From: Branchiostoma floridae
Lineage: Eukaryota; Chordata; Leptocardii; Amphioxiformes; Branchiostomatidae
Assembly (NCBI RefSeq): GCF_000003815.2
Contig: NC_049995.1
Span: forward strand, 10,905,181-10,969,180
Direction of reading: 5' to 3'
Length of the DNA: 64,000 nt
Positions within the stretch are counted from its first letter, which is position 1, and the number at the start of each line of letters is the position of its first letter. Of this stretch, positions 54,282 through 64,000 are shown piece after piece. Under the pieces are notes generated by a model. The model did no database searches. It was not told the origin of the DNA and was given only the letters and a program-made list of their open reading frames with translations. Position numbers and translations under genes: made by a program.

Positions 54282-57200
54282 CTACGCCTTCTTCGTGGCC
54301 TCCTCTCCGGTGTACGCCTTGAGGATCTCTGCACGCTTGGCGGCAAGACGCTCTTCGCGCCTGGCGCGCTTGTCCTTGTTCTTGGACCTACGGGCCTCGG
54401 CCTGGTCACTATGGAAACACAAACAGAAAAAAAGGATTAGATAAGAAATAGAACGTATTCAGAAGCACAGTATTAATTACACCTCAATCATAGCAAACAA
54501 ATACTGTCAATCAAAACCTCAAGGAATCACAGCTAAAACATTCATCTTTGTTTTTAGTACAAAAACATCAACAGAAGACAAGTTAAAGACTTACGCCAAC
54601 AGCTTGGATCGCTGCTTCTCGGCCTTCCTCTTGTGGATGTACTCCATCATCAGTCGCTTGTTCTTAAACACGTTACCCTTGGCCTTCATGTACAGCTGGT
54701 GGTACCTATTATTTCAACAAAAATAACTTTCATCTTTCTGATATAATATTCAGTAGTTTGCACTAGTGACTACATTTGTTTAAAAACTCCCCCAAATGTT
54801 GATACTGCAAATAACAATGAAAAATTCTTACTGTCTTTGATCACTGTATAGGCTCTGCTCTGACTTATTCCATAAACAAAATACAAAGCAACTCTTTTGA
54901 CTCAGAATCATTGTTCTCAAAAACTATGATAGTATTTTGATATGTGTACAATACACATTGATGCACAGTGCAAGGAAAATGAGGGAGGTTTACAGTTAAA
55001 GTAATACAGGACTCAGATAGCAGGAAACAAGTGACACTTACAGTAACCTGGAATCCAGTCTACTGCTGGCAGGGCCTACCGTACTTAGTGCAGGCTTTGT
55101 ACGGGGGCAGGGAAGCTCCCAGCCGCTTAGGTAACCAGCCACACCCGGTAGAATTTTCACGGGGTTAGACTTAGCCCAGTGGGAGTTAATTTGCCAGGGA
55201 GTTAATTTGCCCGCCAGCAGTAGACTGGGGAGATCCTTGTTTAAATTTCCTCGAGATCAGATTTGCGATAAGGCTTCCTACACCACGGGAGTCCCTCAGC
55301 ACACCGCACAATTGGCCTGAGCGCGCCATGCGCTGGCGAATCCACTACTGCCTTGTTACATATTCATGGCCTGCTTGCCGTGATGTAATCATATCACTTT
55401 CGTATCTGCACTACAATCGGGCGGTTTTGGGATCCTAGTAAGCCAGAATAAATGTCACAACTGACTAAATAACATTGTAGTCTTTTTTTAAATCGAAATA
55501 TGAGAAAAGAACATGAACAATGGATATTGGAAGTTCCTGTATGCAACGTAAGACTCCTTGGTAAGACTAAGTTTTATTCATGAAGAGAAATGGATCTGGA
55601 GACAGACAAAATATCAACGTTTTTCTATGACTGTGTGAAAGGTAATCACAGATGTATGTAGTGTTTTTTCTTCTTTAGATATAACCTAATGGTACTTTAT
55701 AAACAACGTAGAGAGACCAGTTGAATGTCATTTACACGGAGAATAAGTGATATGGAACAACAAGTCATGACCCACGTCTCAAAACGAGCTGAAACCTCCC
55801 AATCTGCACGCCTCTAATTTTCACTGGGAGTAGCGTCGCCAACTGATACCCCAAGTCATCTGGCTTCTTTGACCTGGTCTCTGATCAGGGCGACCAGAGG
55901 GGACAGAACAGTCTCTATAGAGTGGGAAAGTTCGCTGACTTCAGTCGATCTGGACACTCGAGTGATGTCAACAGTTATGTCCCGCGGCCCGTGGGTCAGC
56001 TTGGTAGATCAATGAGGAGGAGAGCCATGACATCCTTTCCATGCAGAAACAACCACAAAACTTCCTTCTGCTTATCTTTAAAGCTATCGACCCCTTCAAA
56101 CAACAACAGAGCCCTGGAAATGGCATTTTCCAGAGCAGCCGTGCGTGTGTCAGGCTCTCCCGAGTCGGCCATGTTGATATGGTAATCATGTCAGGGTTTG
56201 ACAAGGCGGATTTACCGCGTGCTGCGCGCACCAATCAAGGCGCGGCAAGTTGATTGGGTTCTCGTAACACTATTGGTTAGAAACGGCGCGGGGATCGCCG
56301 CGCCGAGAACTGTTCCTATTAACTGTTCGCCAGTCTACTGCTGGCGGGCAAATTAACTCCCTGGCAAATTAACTCCCACTGGGCTAAGTCTAACCCCGTG
56401 AAAATTCTACCGGGTGTGGCTGGTTACCTAAGCGGCTGGGAGCTTCCCTGCCCCCGTACAAAGCCTGCACTAAGTACGGTAGGCCCTGCCAGCAGTAGAC
56501 TGGATTCCAGGTTACACTTACAGATGCTTGTCGATCTTCTTGGACTCGCGGTATTTCCGCAGCATTCTGCGCAGAACACGCATACGGCGCATCCAGATGA
56601 CCTTCTCTGGCATACGTGCGTTGGCTGTACCCTTCCTCTTACCTGGGTGAGGAGACAGGTGAGTTAGATGGTAATATAGGTAAGCAATTCAGAGATGCCA
56701 AAAAGTCACCTTAGTTTATTCCACAAAACTACTTAATAAGCCTTTGTCGTCTACTGGGCATCTTTAGATGGTTCTACTTGTACTTAATACAGAATATGTC
56801 AATAAAGGTAAGACATCCAGTAATAGGATAAGTTAAAAAGCAGTTACTCAAGCAATTGGATATGATTTTGGAAACGGTCAGACGTCTCAGATCTTGCGTC
56901 TGTGACACTTCTATGATACAGAATACTTCATTTTTCTGAAAAAAAACAAACCTATGCATAAAAAGAACTAACATTTGCAGGTAGGGAACCTGTTGTTATC
57001 TTAGACTTGACTAATGACAAACAGGAATTTTGTTTAAGAATAAACCATCAATCTTCTGTTGCATAGCTTACACTTACAGTGCTGTTAGTCTACAACATAG
57101 TTGTAGCTTCAGACAAAAGTACATTATCTAGCTTTATACAAATTATTGTACGAAGACAAGTTTGCATCTTCTACTATCTCTGTTGTATGTACAATTAATA

Positions 57201-58240
57201 AGTACATGTCCCAGCACCCTGAACTTACCATAGCCCATGTGTCTGCCCTTGCGGCGGGCGATGTGCGCCTTGCGGACACGTGCCCGGGAGTGGACAGCCA
57301 CCGGCTTACGGATGATCAGACCATCTTTTACCAACTTCCTGATGTTTTGCCCTGGGAAAGAAAATATAAGTCAGTAAGCACCATGTACTGAGACTTGAAC
57401 ATTTAGATTATCTATCACTTTTCTGGGAGGTTGACCTCATTGGGAAGGGCTCCACATTCTTGAAGAGTAGTAAGCACTGTCCAACATAGACAAGAGTTTA
57501 CGACCGTTAATCCAGAAAGTGAAGAACCTGAAGGCATCCTTCCATCTTTACTGTCTTGGTCTTAAGTAACAAATCATACCCATGCCCTACTGTCTCCCGA
57601 TTGCCAGCTATGTTAGTCGTTAGTTTTAGACAGTTCGACTATTCATTGTTTTTACATCCTGGAAGTAAATTCCAATCCTTTGTCCTAACTTAATTCTTCA
57701 TACAGAATGTTATGCTTATGACCAAAGTTTAAGCCTTCTTTTTTCAGCTTTTATGCATAATGCTACAGATAAGTAGTACAAAGTATCAGGTTTTCCATTC
57801 CACTAAAATTTAAAAGGAGAACAAGTTGAACAACCTTAAATCGTGGCAAAATAAAAGCTGTCATTGTCTTTCTGTATTATTGCCCCCAATAACGCCTTCA
57901 GTTTCATGCTTTGGCTCATTTGTATATAAACATCAACAGTACATCATGACCATCTCAAGTTATGTACTAACAGCAAATCTCAGACTTCAGACTTACTTGA
58001 GTTGGCGTTGGCGATTTCATTTGTCTCGTTGGGGTCCAACCAGACCTTGTTCTTGCCACACTTAAGGACACTGGCTGACAGCCGCTTCTGTAAGCGTAGA
58101 GTACTGAAAGAAGAAACAAAACTGGATTAAGACAAAAGCAACACAAATATATATGTGGATGCACGTTGTGCACACACAAAAAATACATCAGTATGAAAAG
58201 AGCATTTATAAGATGCTACGACTATTTCATACCTCGACAT
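54282..58240 (-). CDS. RPL19: 60S ribosomal protein L19 (eL19)
   Basis: Component of the large cytosolic ribosomal subunit. Six coding exons on the minus strand: 58240-58233 (ATG TCG AG), 58103-57997, 57351-57229, 56642-56522, 54705-54595, 54408-54282. They total 597 nt, 198 residues; the vertebrate protein has 196. Segments read as [82 protein letters not shown] and [20 protein letters not shown], with an Arg/Lys/Glu-rich C-terminal helix ending EEATKKA. The very short first coding exon is typical of ribosomal protein genes. Intron 4 contains a 1.47-kb transposon whose target duplication includes the exon-4 donor. The reading frame is intact. Confidence 0.97.
55044..56514. mobile_element. 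Pack-MULE-like element: 185-bp TIRs, 9-bp target duplication
   Basis: The 185-bp arms 55044-55228 and 56330-56514 are inverted copies with no mismatch that I could find. They start taacctggaatccagtctac and run through cacccggtagaattttcacg to ccagcagtagactgg. Both flanks carry cacttacag (55035-55043 and 56515-56523), a perfect 9-bp target duplication. Long TIRs with 9-bp duplications are the hallmark of Mutator-like elements; no transposase is present. The 1.1-kb interior contains a RecQ-helicase-like fragment. The duplicated 9 bp is the exon-4 end plus donor of RPL19 (CT|GTAAGTG on the minus strand). Confidence 0.88.
55814..56172 (-). pseudogene. RecQ-helicase-like gene fragment captured in the transposon
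   Basis: From an ATG at 56172 the minus strand reads 58 codons ([17 protein letters not shown]...) with [20 protein letters not shown], the Q-motif region that precedes the Walker A of RecQ helicases. The Walker A itself (usually PTGxGKS) is missing. In a shifted frame SLIYQ follows. Further on, [17 protein letters not shown] matches helicase motif Ia, then [16 protein letters not shown] and TAG. The order matches the start of a RecQ domain with an internal deletion and stops. No later helicase motifs are seen. It is a decayed capture, not a working enzyme. Confidence 0.75.
56795..56900. repeat. Fragment of the hairpin repeat seen in ACOX copy B
   Basis: aagacatccagtaatagg then cagttactcaagcaattgga + tatgattttggaaacggtca, matching the left arm at 43751-43790. 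No right arm. In RPL19 intron 3. Confidence 0.7.
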
Positions 58241-58358
58241 GGTTAGAAAATCGACGAAGACAAATCTCTGAATGTTTTCAGTGGTTTAGAATTAACGTAA
58301 TGTCTACAGATTGCGTCGTGTTGAGTCTTATTTTGTGTTGCGCAAAGAAAAGCAATGA

Positions 58359-58386
58359 CCAAGATGGCGGACGGCGGCCATCTTGG
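58359..58386. promoter_or_regulatory. Paired inverted YY1-type motifs between RPL19 and SNX19
   Basis: CCAAGATGGCGG and CGGCCATCTTGG face each other, separated by a few bases, about 120-145 bp upstream of the RPL19 ATG. AAGATGGCGG is the YY1 core common at ribosomal-protein promoters. The near-perfect palindrome could act in both directions. Confidence 0.55.
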
Positions 58387-58389
58387 ATA

Positions 58390-59190
58390 CTAGCGAGGAA
58401 AAGTGCGAACACGCTTCTACTCAAATATTTCGTCTTAGCTGCCACGATTGTGCATAAAAACAACATCTCCATATCCTATCTAGCCTTATCTAACTTTTTA
58501 TGTGTAAAAATTGGTTAAAATGTCCTAAAATTTGACATAATCATAAGAAAATTTTGGTTCGGCACCAACCTCATGGCTGCCTCCTTTTTGCCAGCCCGGA
58601 AAGAGGCTGAAGCTGTTTACTTCTGACTAATACGTCACATCCGCGACTAAAAGTAGTACCAAGATTTGAATCATGATTTCTTAGAACAGAGCAAATTCAG
58701 GAAATTTTGCCAACCATTCCAGATAAACGTAAAATTATCACACTAAAACTCATCATATATAAGCCTTTGATTTTTGATAGTTGATACTTGTGGTGTAGTT
58801 TGTGCGGATGAATACATTCTCATTTCACTGTAAAAGCATAATTTTCAGGAGCTAAAATGAACTCAAATTTTCAAGACTATTAAGGTAATGTTTAACAACT
58901 TTATTGTCAATTTACATTATTGTTCACAAGAATTAAATTTCTGTGGATTTCTTTCCAAAAAAAGAAAATTTAGGAATATTTCATAAATTCCAAAGGGGTG
59001 GTCTCCTTTACTATAAATATTCGAAAGTGATCCATATAAACCCATCTTTTTAGATAATTTCTGTTGTTAAAATTTTCTTCTCCATTCTATTTCAACTTCT
59101 ATACAACATCATATAGTTAAATTTGTCACAGATTTTAATTTGGAAGTTAAAGACAAAACTCATCCTCTACAACTTGGAATATTCCGACCC
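58390..59190. other. Intergenic spacer between divergent RPL19 and SNX19
   Basis: A/T-rich, no ORF. A GC-richer patch with another atggctgcctcc block lies at 58570-58600. Two GTCACATG motifs (59195-59202 and 59210-59217) overlap the first possible SNX19 ATG. Confidence 0.5.
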
Positions 59191-59298
59191 TAGGGTCACA
59201 TGCTCCGTTGTCACATGATTCGCGCGTCCGAGGACCTTGACTTCCGGGTTCACACCTGTTTACGTCTTGGGTCTTGTTTTTCAAGACCTCTGCGTCTC

Positions 59299-62200
59299 AT
59301 GATGCCTACCTCTCAAGGTGAATGGATGCTAGGGTGTCTCAGGAAAGTACAAGGACTTTTCAGAATATGGTGGGAGCAATTCTTGTCTCTGAAAACCACC
59401 CAGAAAATCGTTGGAGTTGGGGTGGGCGTGTTACTTCTCGCAAAAGTAGTCGGATATTCTTCGTACCTTCTCATGTATTTTGCACTTCTTGCCTGTGGAA
59501 TATGGCTTGGAAATTACCTCACAAGTCACGACAAGCTTCTCAAGTCCGAAATGCTGCTAGAACTGTTTGAAATGTTGTCACTCAAGCCAGAGACAACCAT
59601 TGGTGGGCAAAACTCAGAAGGGGACCCCTCAAACTTGGATCCTCTGAATCAACAACTTGAATCTCTCACAAGAAATATTATGCGTGACTTTGTTATGACG
59701 TGGTACAGAGACATAACAGCTGACCGTCAGTTTTCAGACGAAGCGTTTGAATCCTTAGAAGACATGTCTCTAACCCTGTCTTCGCGATTCAAGGAGTTGG
59801 ACCAACACGTCTTAGTAGAAAAAGTTCTTAAAGTAGTCCACAGGCACTTATTCACAACCAAAGAGGCAAGAAGACTCTTAAAAACCCAGCCAAACTTCTT
59901 CAAAAGTGACTTGGATTCAGAATCTTCCTTGTTTGCAGCGTATGAAAAAGTCGCAAAGATACACATCGCTCTCCAAAGCCAGGCTATTGAGTTGGACTAT
60001 TTACGGAGCATAGCGGAGGTCCTCTTGTACGTAGTTTTTCCAGTGAGCACGTTTAGATGTGAGTCAGGGAAAGAGCTGGTTCGAGAGATCCTAACGTGTC
60101 AGCTGATCTTACCTGTAGTTAACATGGTGTCTGATCCTGATTGGTTGAACCAAAAGATTTTCCATATCCTATCTCCATCTGAAGTTGTGTTAGAAAAAGG
60201 TGTTGATGAGAATTTGACATTACCTGTGACAGCAGGGAGTATAGAAGACATGAGCATTGAATATTCAAGAAGCAGAGACTTACCTCAAGTTGACAATAGT
60301 GTGTCTATAGGGAGAGCAGAAGAGACAACACACTCTTCAGCAAAATCTTCTGCTGAGGTTCCTAGTCTAAAGGCAACGTTCATAGTAGGATCGGATGTCA
60401 GCGTAGAATCACAACAGTCAAAAAAGTCAGGTAACAAAAAGTTAGAAACGGTGGGTGCTCCCTTAGCACAGGAAAATCCCCATGAGACAACAGAGTGTAG
60501 ATCTGAACAAGTCAGAGAGGAACCCATAGGTGGTACCGGCAGTCCTGGTAGCATTAGTCCATTGAGTACTTCTTTAGAAGCTTTGTCAAGCACTAAGCCA
60601 AAAGATGTGTTGTCTGGCTCATTGTCGAGTTCTGAATCAAGTCCAAAAGATGTATTTCTACCCGATATTGTAATGGTGAAGGATTCTGATGGTCCAGAAA
60701 GTCACGAGGAAAGGCTGACAAAAGAAGAAGACACTCAAGAACATCTCAAGAAGCCTGGGATTGGTAGAAGGGCTTCGGCTTTACTCATGAAGAAGTTAGG
60801 GCTTGGTAGTAAGAAAGAAGAAGAGCAAAGTAAGAAGGAGGAAGAAAGGCCATCAGGTACAGCAGATCAAAAATCAACAGTGGATGCTCCTGCTGCTAGC
60901 TCGGAGGAAACCCCACAAACCTCTATGGTGGACTTGGACCAACTGCAGTCACATTTTAGACTTGCTCCGTCCAACTCACCAAGACCAACATTGGTGAGAA
61001 GTTCCTCACAAGACAGTTTTGTGAGCATACCTGAGGATGAGAATGAACTGTACTCCCCCTTTGAGCAAGTCACCATGGAAGAAGTTGTTGCATCAATAGC
61101 TCGCCATTCCATGGCCTCAGATTCACAGATCCAAGAAGAATCTGCCTCTGACAAATTAGCAGCTTTGCCAATACTCAGGACAAAAAGTAACAGCGAATCA
61201 AAGCTCGGGAATGAAGATGTTACCATCAGAACTGTTTCCCAGCCAATATCTATCTCCGTACCATCCACAAAACTGCCAAGAAGTGCAACTTCTCCAGGGC
61301 TTTTGTCCAATTCTCCAAAAAGATCCCCTCTTTCCAACAGCCCAAATCTAAACCAGTTTAGGCAGTCACCGTCCAAAGAGAGGGAGAGGCAAATGAAGAG
61401 AAGTCTCAGTTCAAGTCCAGGGTCGGAACGTGCCACTTTTCCGCAGGCAGAAATCAGAGCAAGTTCAGAGAACATCCCGGAAGTTTCAGGCAGAAAGGAT
61501 GATGGGAAGGATGAGAAAGATGGAGCAAGTCATCATGGGAAGGAGAACCATCTTTCCTCCAGGCTGTTCCACAATGTGCGCATCCCCAAAACTCAAACAG
61601 CTGTGGAGTACAAGGGGATGGGGACAAGGAAATACACCTTGTACAGAGTGCAGGTAACAATAGTTTGATTGAGTACCTGTAGTTCTCCCTGTTAAAGTTC
61701 TGACATACTTAATAGTAGTTGGCATGTTGTACAATCTCCCTTCCCGTGAGGGCCCAAGCTGTTTTCTTTTTATATCAGCTGTTGCATGCATGCAACCAAC
61801 ATGGAAGAAAACCTGTCACAGATATACGCATCCTGCTTAACATGTACACTGGCTACTTTTCAGCAACTGGGCCCTCCAACAAGATTTGCTTTGCCGCACC
61901 CTCCGCTTCCGCTTTGACTGAAATCATAACTCCCCTACTATAGCTATATCTGCCCCCTGAGCCTCAACAGATGCAGCCTTCAATAAAGAAGGCAAGAAAA
62001 CATGAGCCCTTTTGAATAGATGAAAGTTGAATCTCTACTTCTGGATAAATCAAATTTAATTCAGACGTTTCAAACGACCTCCGTCGTTCTTCTTCAGTGA
62101 AATAAAAATAAAAGTTTACAACTCTGCGGAATAAAGAATACTTCTTACGTTCTAAATAAACAAAAAAGGGAACGGCTAAGGTGTTCTAAAGTAAACATGG

Positions 62201-63726
62201 TAGGTAACTACATAGGTGTTCTAACAGAACGACGGAGGGCGGTTGAAACGTCTGAATTAAATTTGATTTATCCAGAAGTAGAGATTCAACTTTCATCTAT
62301 TCATTATATTCCTGGATGTATAATCTTCACAAACGCATGAGCCCTTTTGTTTGCCTATTCTGAGAGGGCTTCAGGGCCAAAAAAGCTGAGTAGGTATACA
62401 CATGTAGTTTGCAACCTAGCAGCAGTGGCCACTTTTGTGTAACAAGCACAGTTATTGATGGAGGTGTTAGAAATAGAACAAGCATGGCTTTGGGATCAGT
62501 CTATTCATGCAGCCTTTCACAACTTTTCTTCCCACAGTATGAGACGACCATAATGGTGCCCATGGAGGGAGAGTTGGGGCAGGAAGCTGTGGAACCCATC
62601 ACCACGACGATGTCGGTACGGCGACGGTTCAGGGAGTTCATCACTCTACATGTAGCCTTGGAGGAGAACCCCAAATTCAGGAAGATCATGAAAAGTAAGG
62701 GACTTACTAATATGGTATTCTATAACTTGTCAGTACATTTATTTTAGCATACAGGTTAAGTATTGGGTTCATAACAATTTGCCTTACAACAAATTTGATT
62801 CTAAAGGTCTAGAAAAGCTCAATATGGTCTAAAGAAATGTAGTACTATCAATTTGAAAACAAAATAACACTGCTCTAAACTTGTACTTGAATATGAGAAA
62901 CTGAAATTTCTCAAAGTGCAAATCATTATGCAGTTGACACATATGAAATTAAATAAGTCTGACCCTTCAACACAAGGGATAAGATTCCAGGTCCTGTAGT
63001 TAGTGTTATTAGCATGCACTTGTCTCATAAAACACATGATAATATTGTATTGTAACAGTTGTCTTTTTTTTCCTCTCAGATGTAAAAGGCCCCAACAGAT
63101 TGTTCTACCTGCCGTTTGGTAACATGGACAAAAACACCATCAGACAGAGACGAGGTCAGCTGCAAGACTTCCTCGGGGTGAGTATCTCTTATGTTTTAAT
63201 ACATTAGCCAAGACGGTTATATTTTTGTTGCCATTTTATACAATGGAATGCTGCGGTCCTGTATGTCAATGTATAGCGTAACTAAAATGTATCTTAACGA
63301 TATATAATTTGTGGGTGGGGTTGGGAAAAGGAAAGTCAACTTCCATAATGGGCCTCCTATTGCTTTCTACAGTACTGCAGCAGAACTTCTGGTTTGATAC
63401 CTTATGTTCTAGACATGGACATTTTTGAGCAGGACATATCTCTTGGAACAGAGAGTGTGCGGTGTACAAAATGTAGCTTTGGTCCCCCTAGCAGCTTTTT
63501 CTTGAACTGAAGTTTTTTTTTTTCTGTTAACATGACATTTTTTTTCTGCTAACATGGTATTTGAGGTTTTAAAAAGTTTTCTATGTTTTGTTTTGTTCTA
63601 TAGGAACTTTGCTCCAGACCAGAACTGTGCCAAAGTAAGGAGTTGCAGGAGTTCCTGGCCTATGGGAGGGACGGCAGCATAGCCTTCGTAAGGAAACCTC
63701 CCGACATCATTCCTAGGTTTGACAAG
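59299..63726 (+). CDS. SNX19: Sorting nexin 19-like protein (3' end outside window)
   Basis: Phosphoinositide-binding membrane protein of the PXA-RGS/PX sorting nexin group; mammalian SNX19 tethers endolysosomes to the ER. Exons: 59299-61653 (one large exon), 62538-62694, 63080-63177, 63604-63726; the gene continues past 64000. The start is put at MMPTSQGEW; the frame also has an ATG at 59200, but two GTCACATG motifs overlap that site and vertebrate proteins start nearer the membrane helices. About residues 35-80 hold two hydrophobic segments (GVGVGVLLLAKVVG, YLLMYFALLACGIWLG). A PXA domain follows (LTRNIMRDFVMTWYRDIT ... CQLILPVVNMVSDPDW). A long Ser/Glu-rich low-complexity region follows, then the PX domain: YTLYRVQYET, VRRRFREFITLH, NVKGPNRLFYLPFGNMD, LQEFLAYGRDGSIAFVRKPP. 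In the last two it closely parallels vertebrate SNX19. Confidence 0.92.
62010..62325. mobile_element. Foldback element in SNX19 intron 1
   Basis: The left arm (aatagatgaaagttgaatct ... aatttaattcagacgtttca ... cctccgtcgttct) is repeated inverted in the right arm (agaacgacggagg ... tgaaacgtctgaattaaatt ... agattcaactttcatctatt). The loop between the arms is about 130 bp. Non-coding. Confidence 0.88.
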
Positions 63727-64000
63727 GTAGGATCGAGTTTTCACCTTAGATTCTAAGACAATGTTTCAAGATTAATCTTATCATGGAGAAAAGACAAATT
63801 TTCTTTTGAAGACCTTCTAGATCTGCACATCCGTCGTGATCCATATTGATGAATTATTATTATTTTCTGATTAGACTCTCAAAGTGTGCAAACTAGTAAC
63901 TCCCTGTATCTCTCTCCTGAGTCTCCTGTCAAATTTGAAGAATCTAATACTTTAAAGGAAGTGTAAATGCTTTTTCAAAAGCTGACAAGTGTAATGCACG
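63727..64000 (+). other. Partial SNX19 intron
   Basis: Intronic sequence following the donor gtagga at 63727. No further exon before the window edge. Confidence 0.7.

Noticed and set aside
60867-61475. Minus-strand 202-codon ORF
   Set aside because: Antisense to the low-complexity part of SNX19, whose frame has domain support on both sides.

Overview
The window is nuclear DNA of an invertebrate deuterostome, most likely a lancelet (Branchiostoma-like cephalochordate). The reasons are small intron-rich genes with GT-AG introns that read as clear orthologues of vertebrate genes, a very high load of short inverted-repeat transposons and tRNA-derived SINEs, and a Ngaro-type tyrosine-recombinase retrotransposon. 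The species call is inference; the gene calls rest on exon-by-exon translation.

Layout. (1) 1-13618 (+): exons 3-14 of a peroxisomal acyl-CoA oxidase gene (ACOX1 type, copy A), cut by the left edge. Its last intron holds an almost complete 5.5-kb Ngaro-like element (7647-13150). (2) 13.6-16.8 kb: degenerate repeats and MITEs. (3) 16826-28266 (+): exons of a mitochondrial NAD kinase 2 (NADK2)-like gene, with a duplicated exon, a broken exon 4 and no central catalytic exons. A CR1-like LINE (21.7-25.2 kb) with a full-length ORF2 lies inside it. (4) 28.3-36.8 kb: gene-poor, with MITEs, a dead Tc1-like transposon, a SINE and tandem repeats. (5) 36886-38468 (+): a three-exon gene for a small secreted four-cysteine prepropeptide, with a perfect CRE and a TATA-like box upstream. 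(6) 41460-52620 (+): a complete 14-exon ACOX (copy B, 663 aa, PTS1 ending AKL), preceded by three DR1 (PPAR/RXR or HNF4 type) motifs. (7) 54282-58240 (-): RPL19, six coding exons. A 1471-bp transposon with 185-bp terminal inverted repeats and a perfect 9-bp target duplication sits exactly at its exon-4 splice donor and carries a decayed RecQ-helicase-like fragment. (8) 59299-63726 (+): SNX19-like gene (PXA and PX domains), head-to-head with RPL19 and cut by the right edge.

Functionally, the ACOX pair performs the first, H2O2-producing step of peroxisomal beta-oxidation. NADK2 makes mitochondrial NADP+, which unsaturated fatty-acid oxidation depends on. Whether their proximity means co-regulation is unknown. 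The most unusual items are the secreted Cx3C-x7-Cx3C peptide gene, the Pack-MULE-like RecQ carrier at an RPL19 splice donor, the DR1 cluster at ACOX copy B, the mosaic similarity between the ACOX copies, and the broken NADK2 locus.
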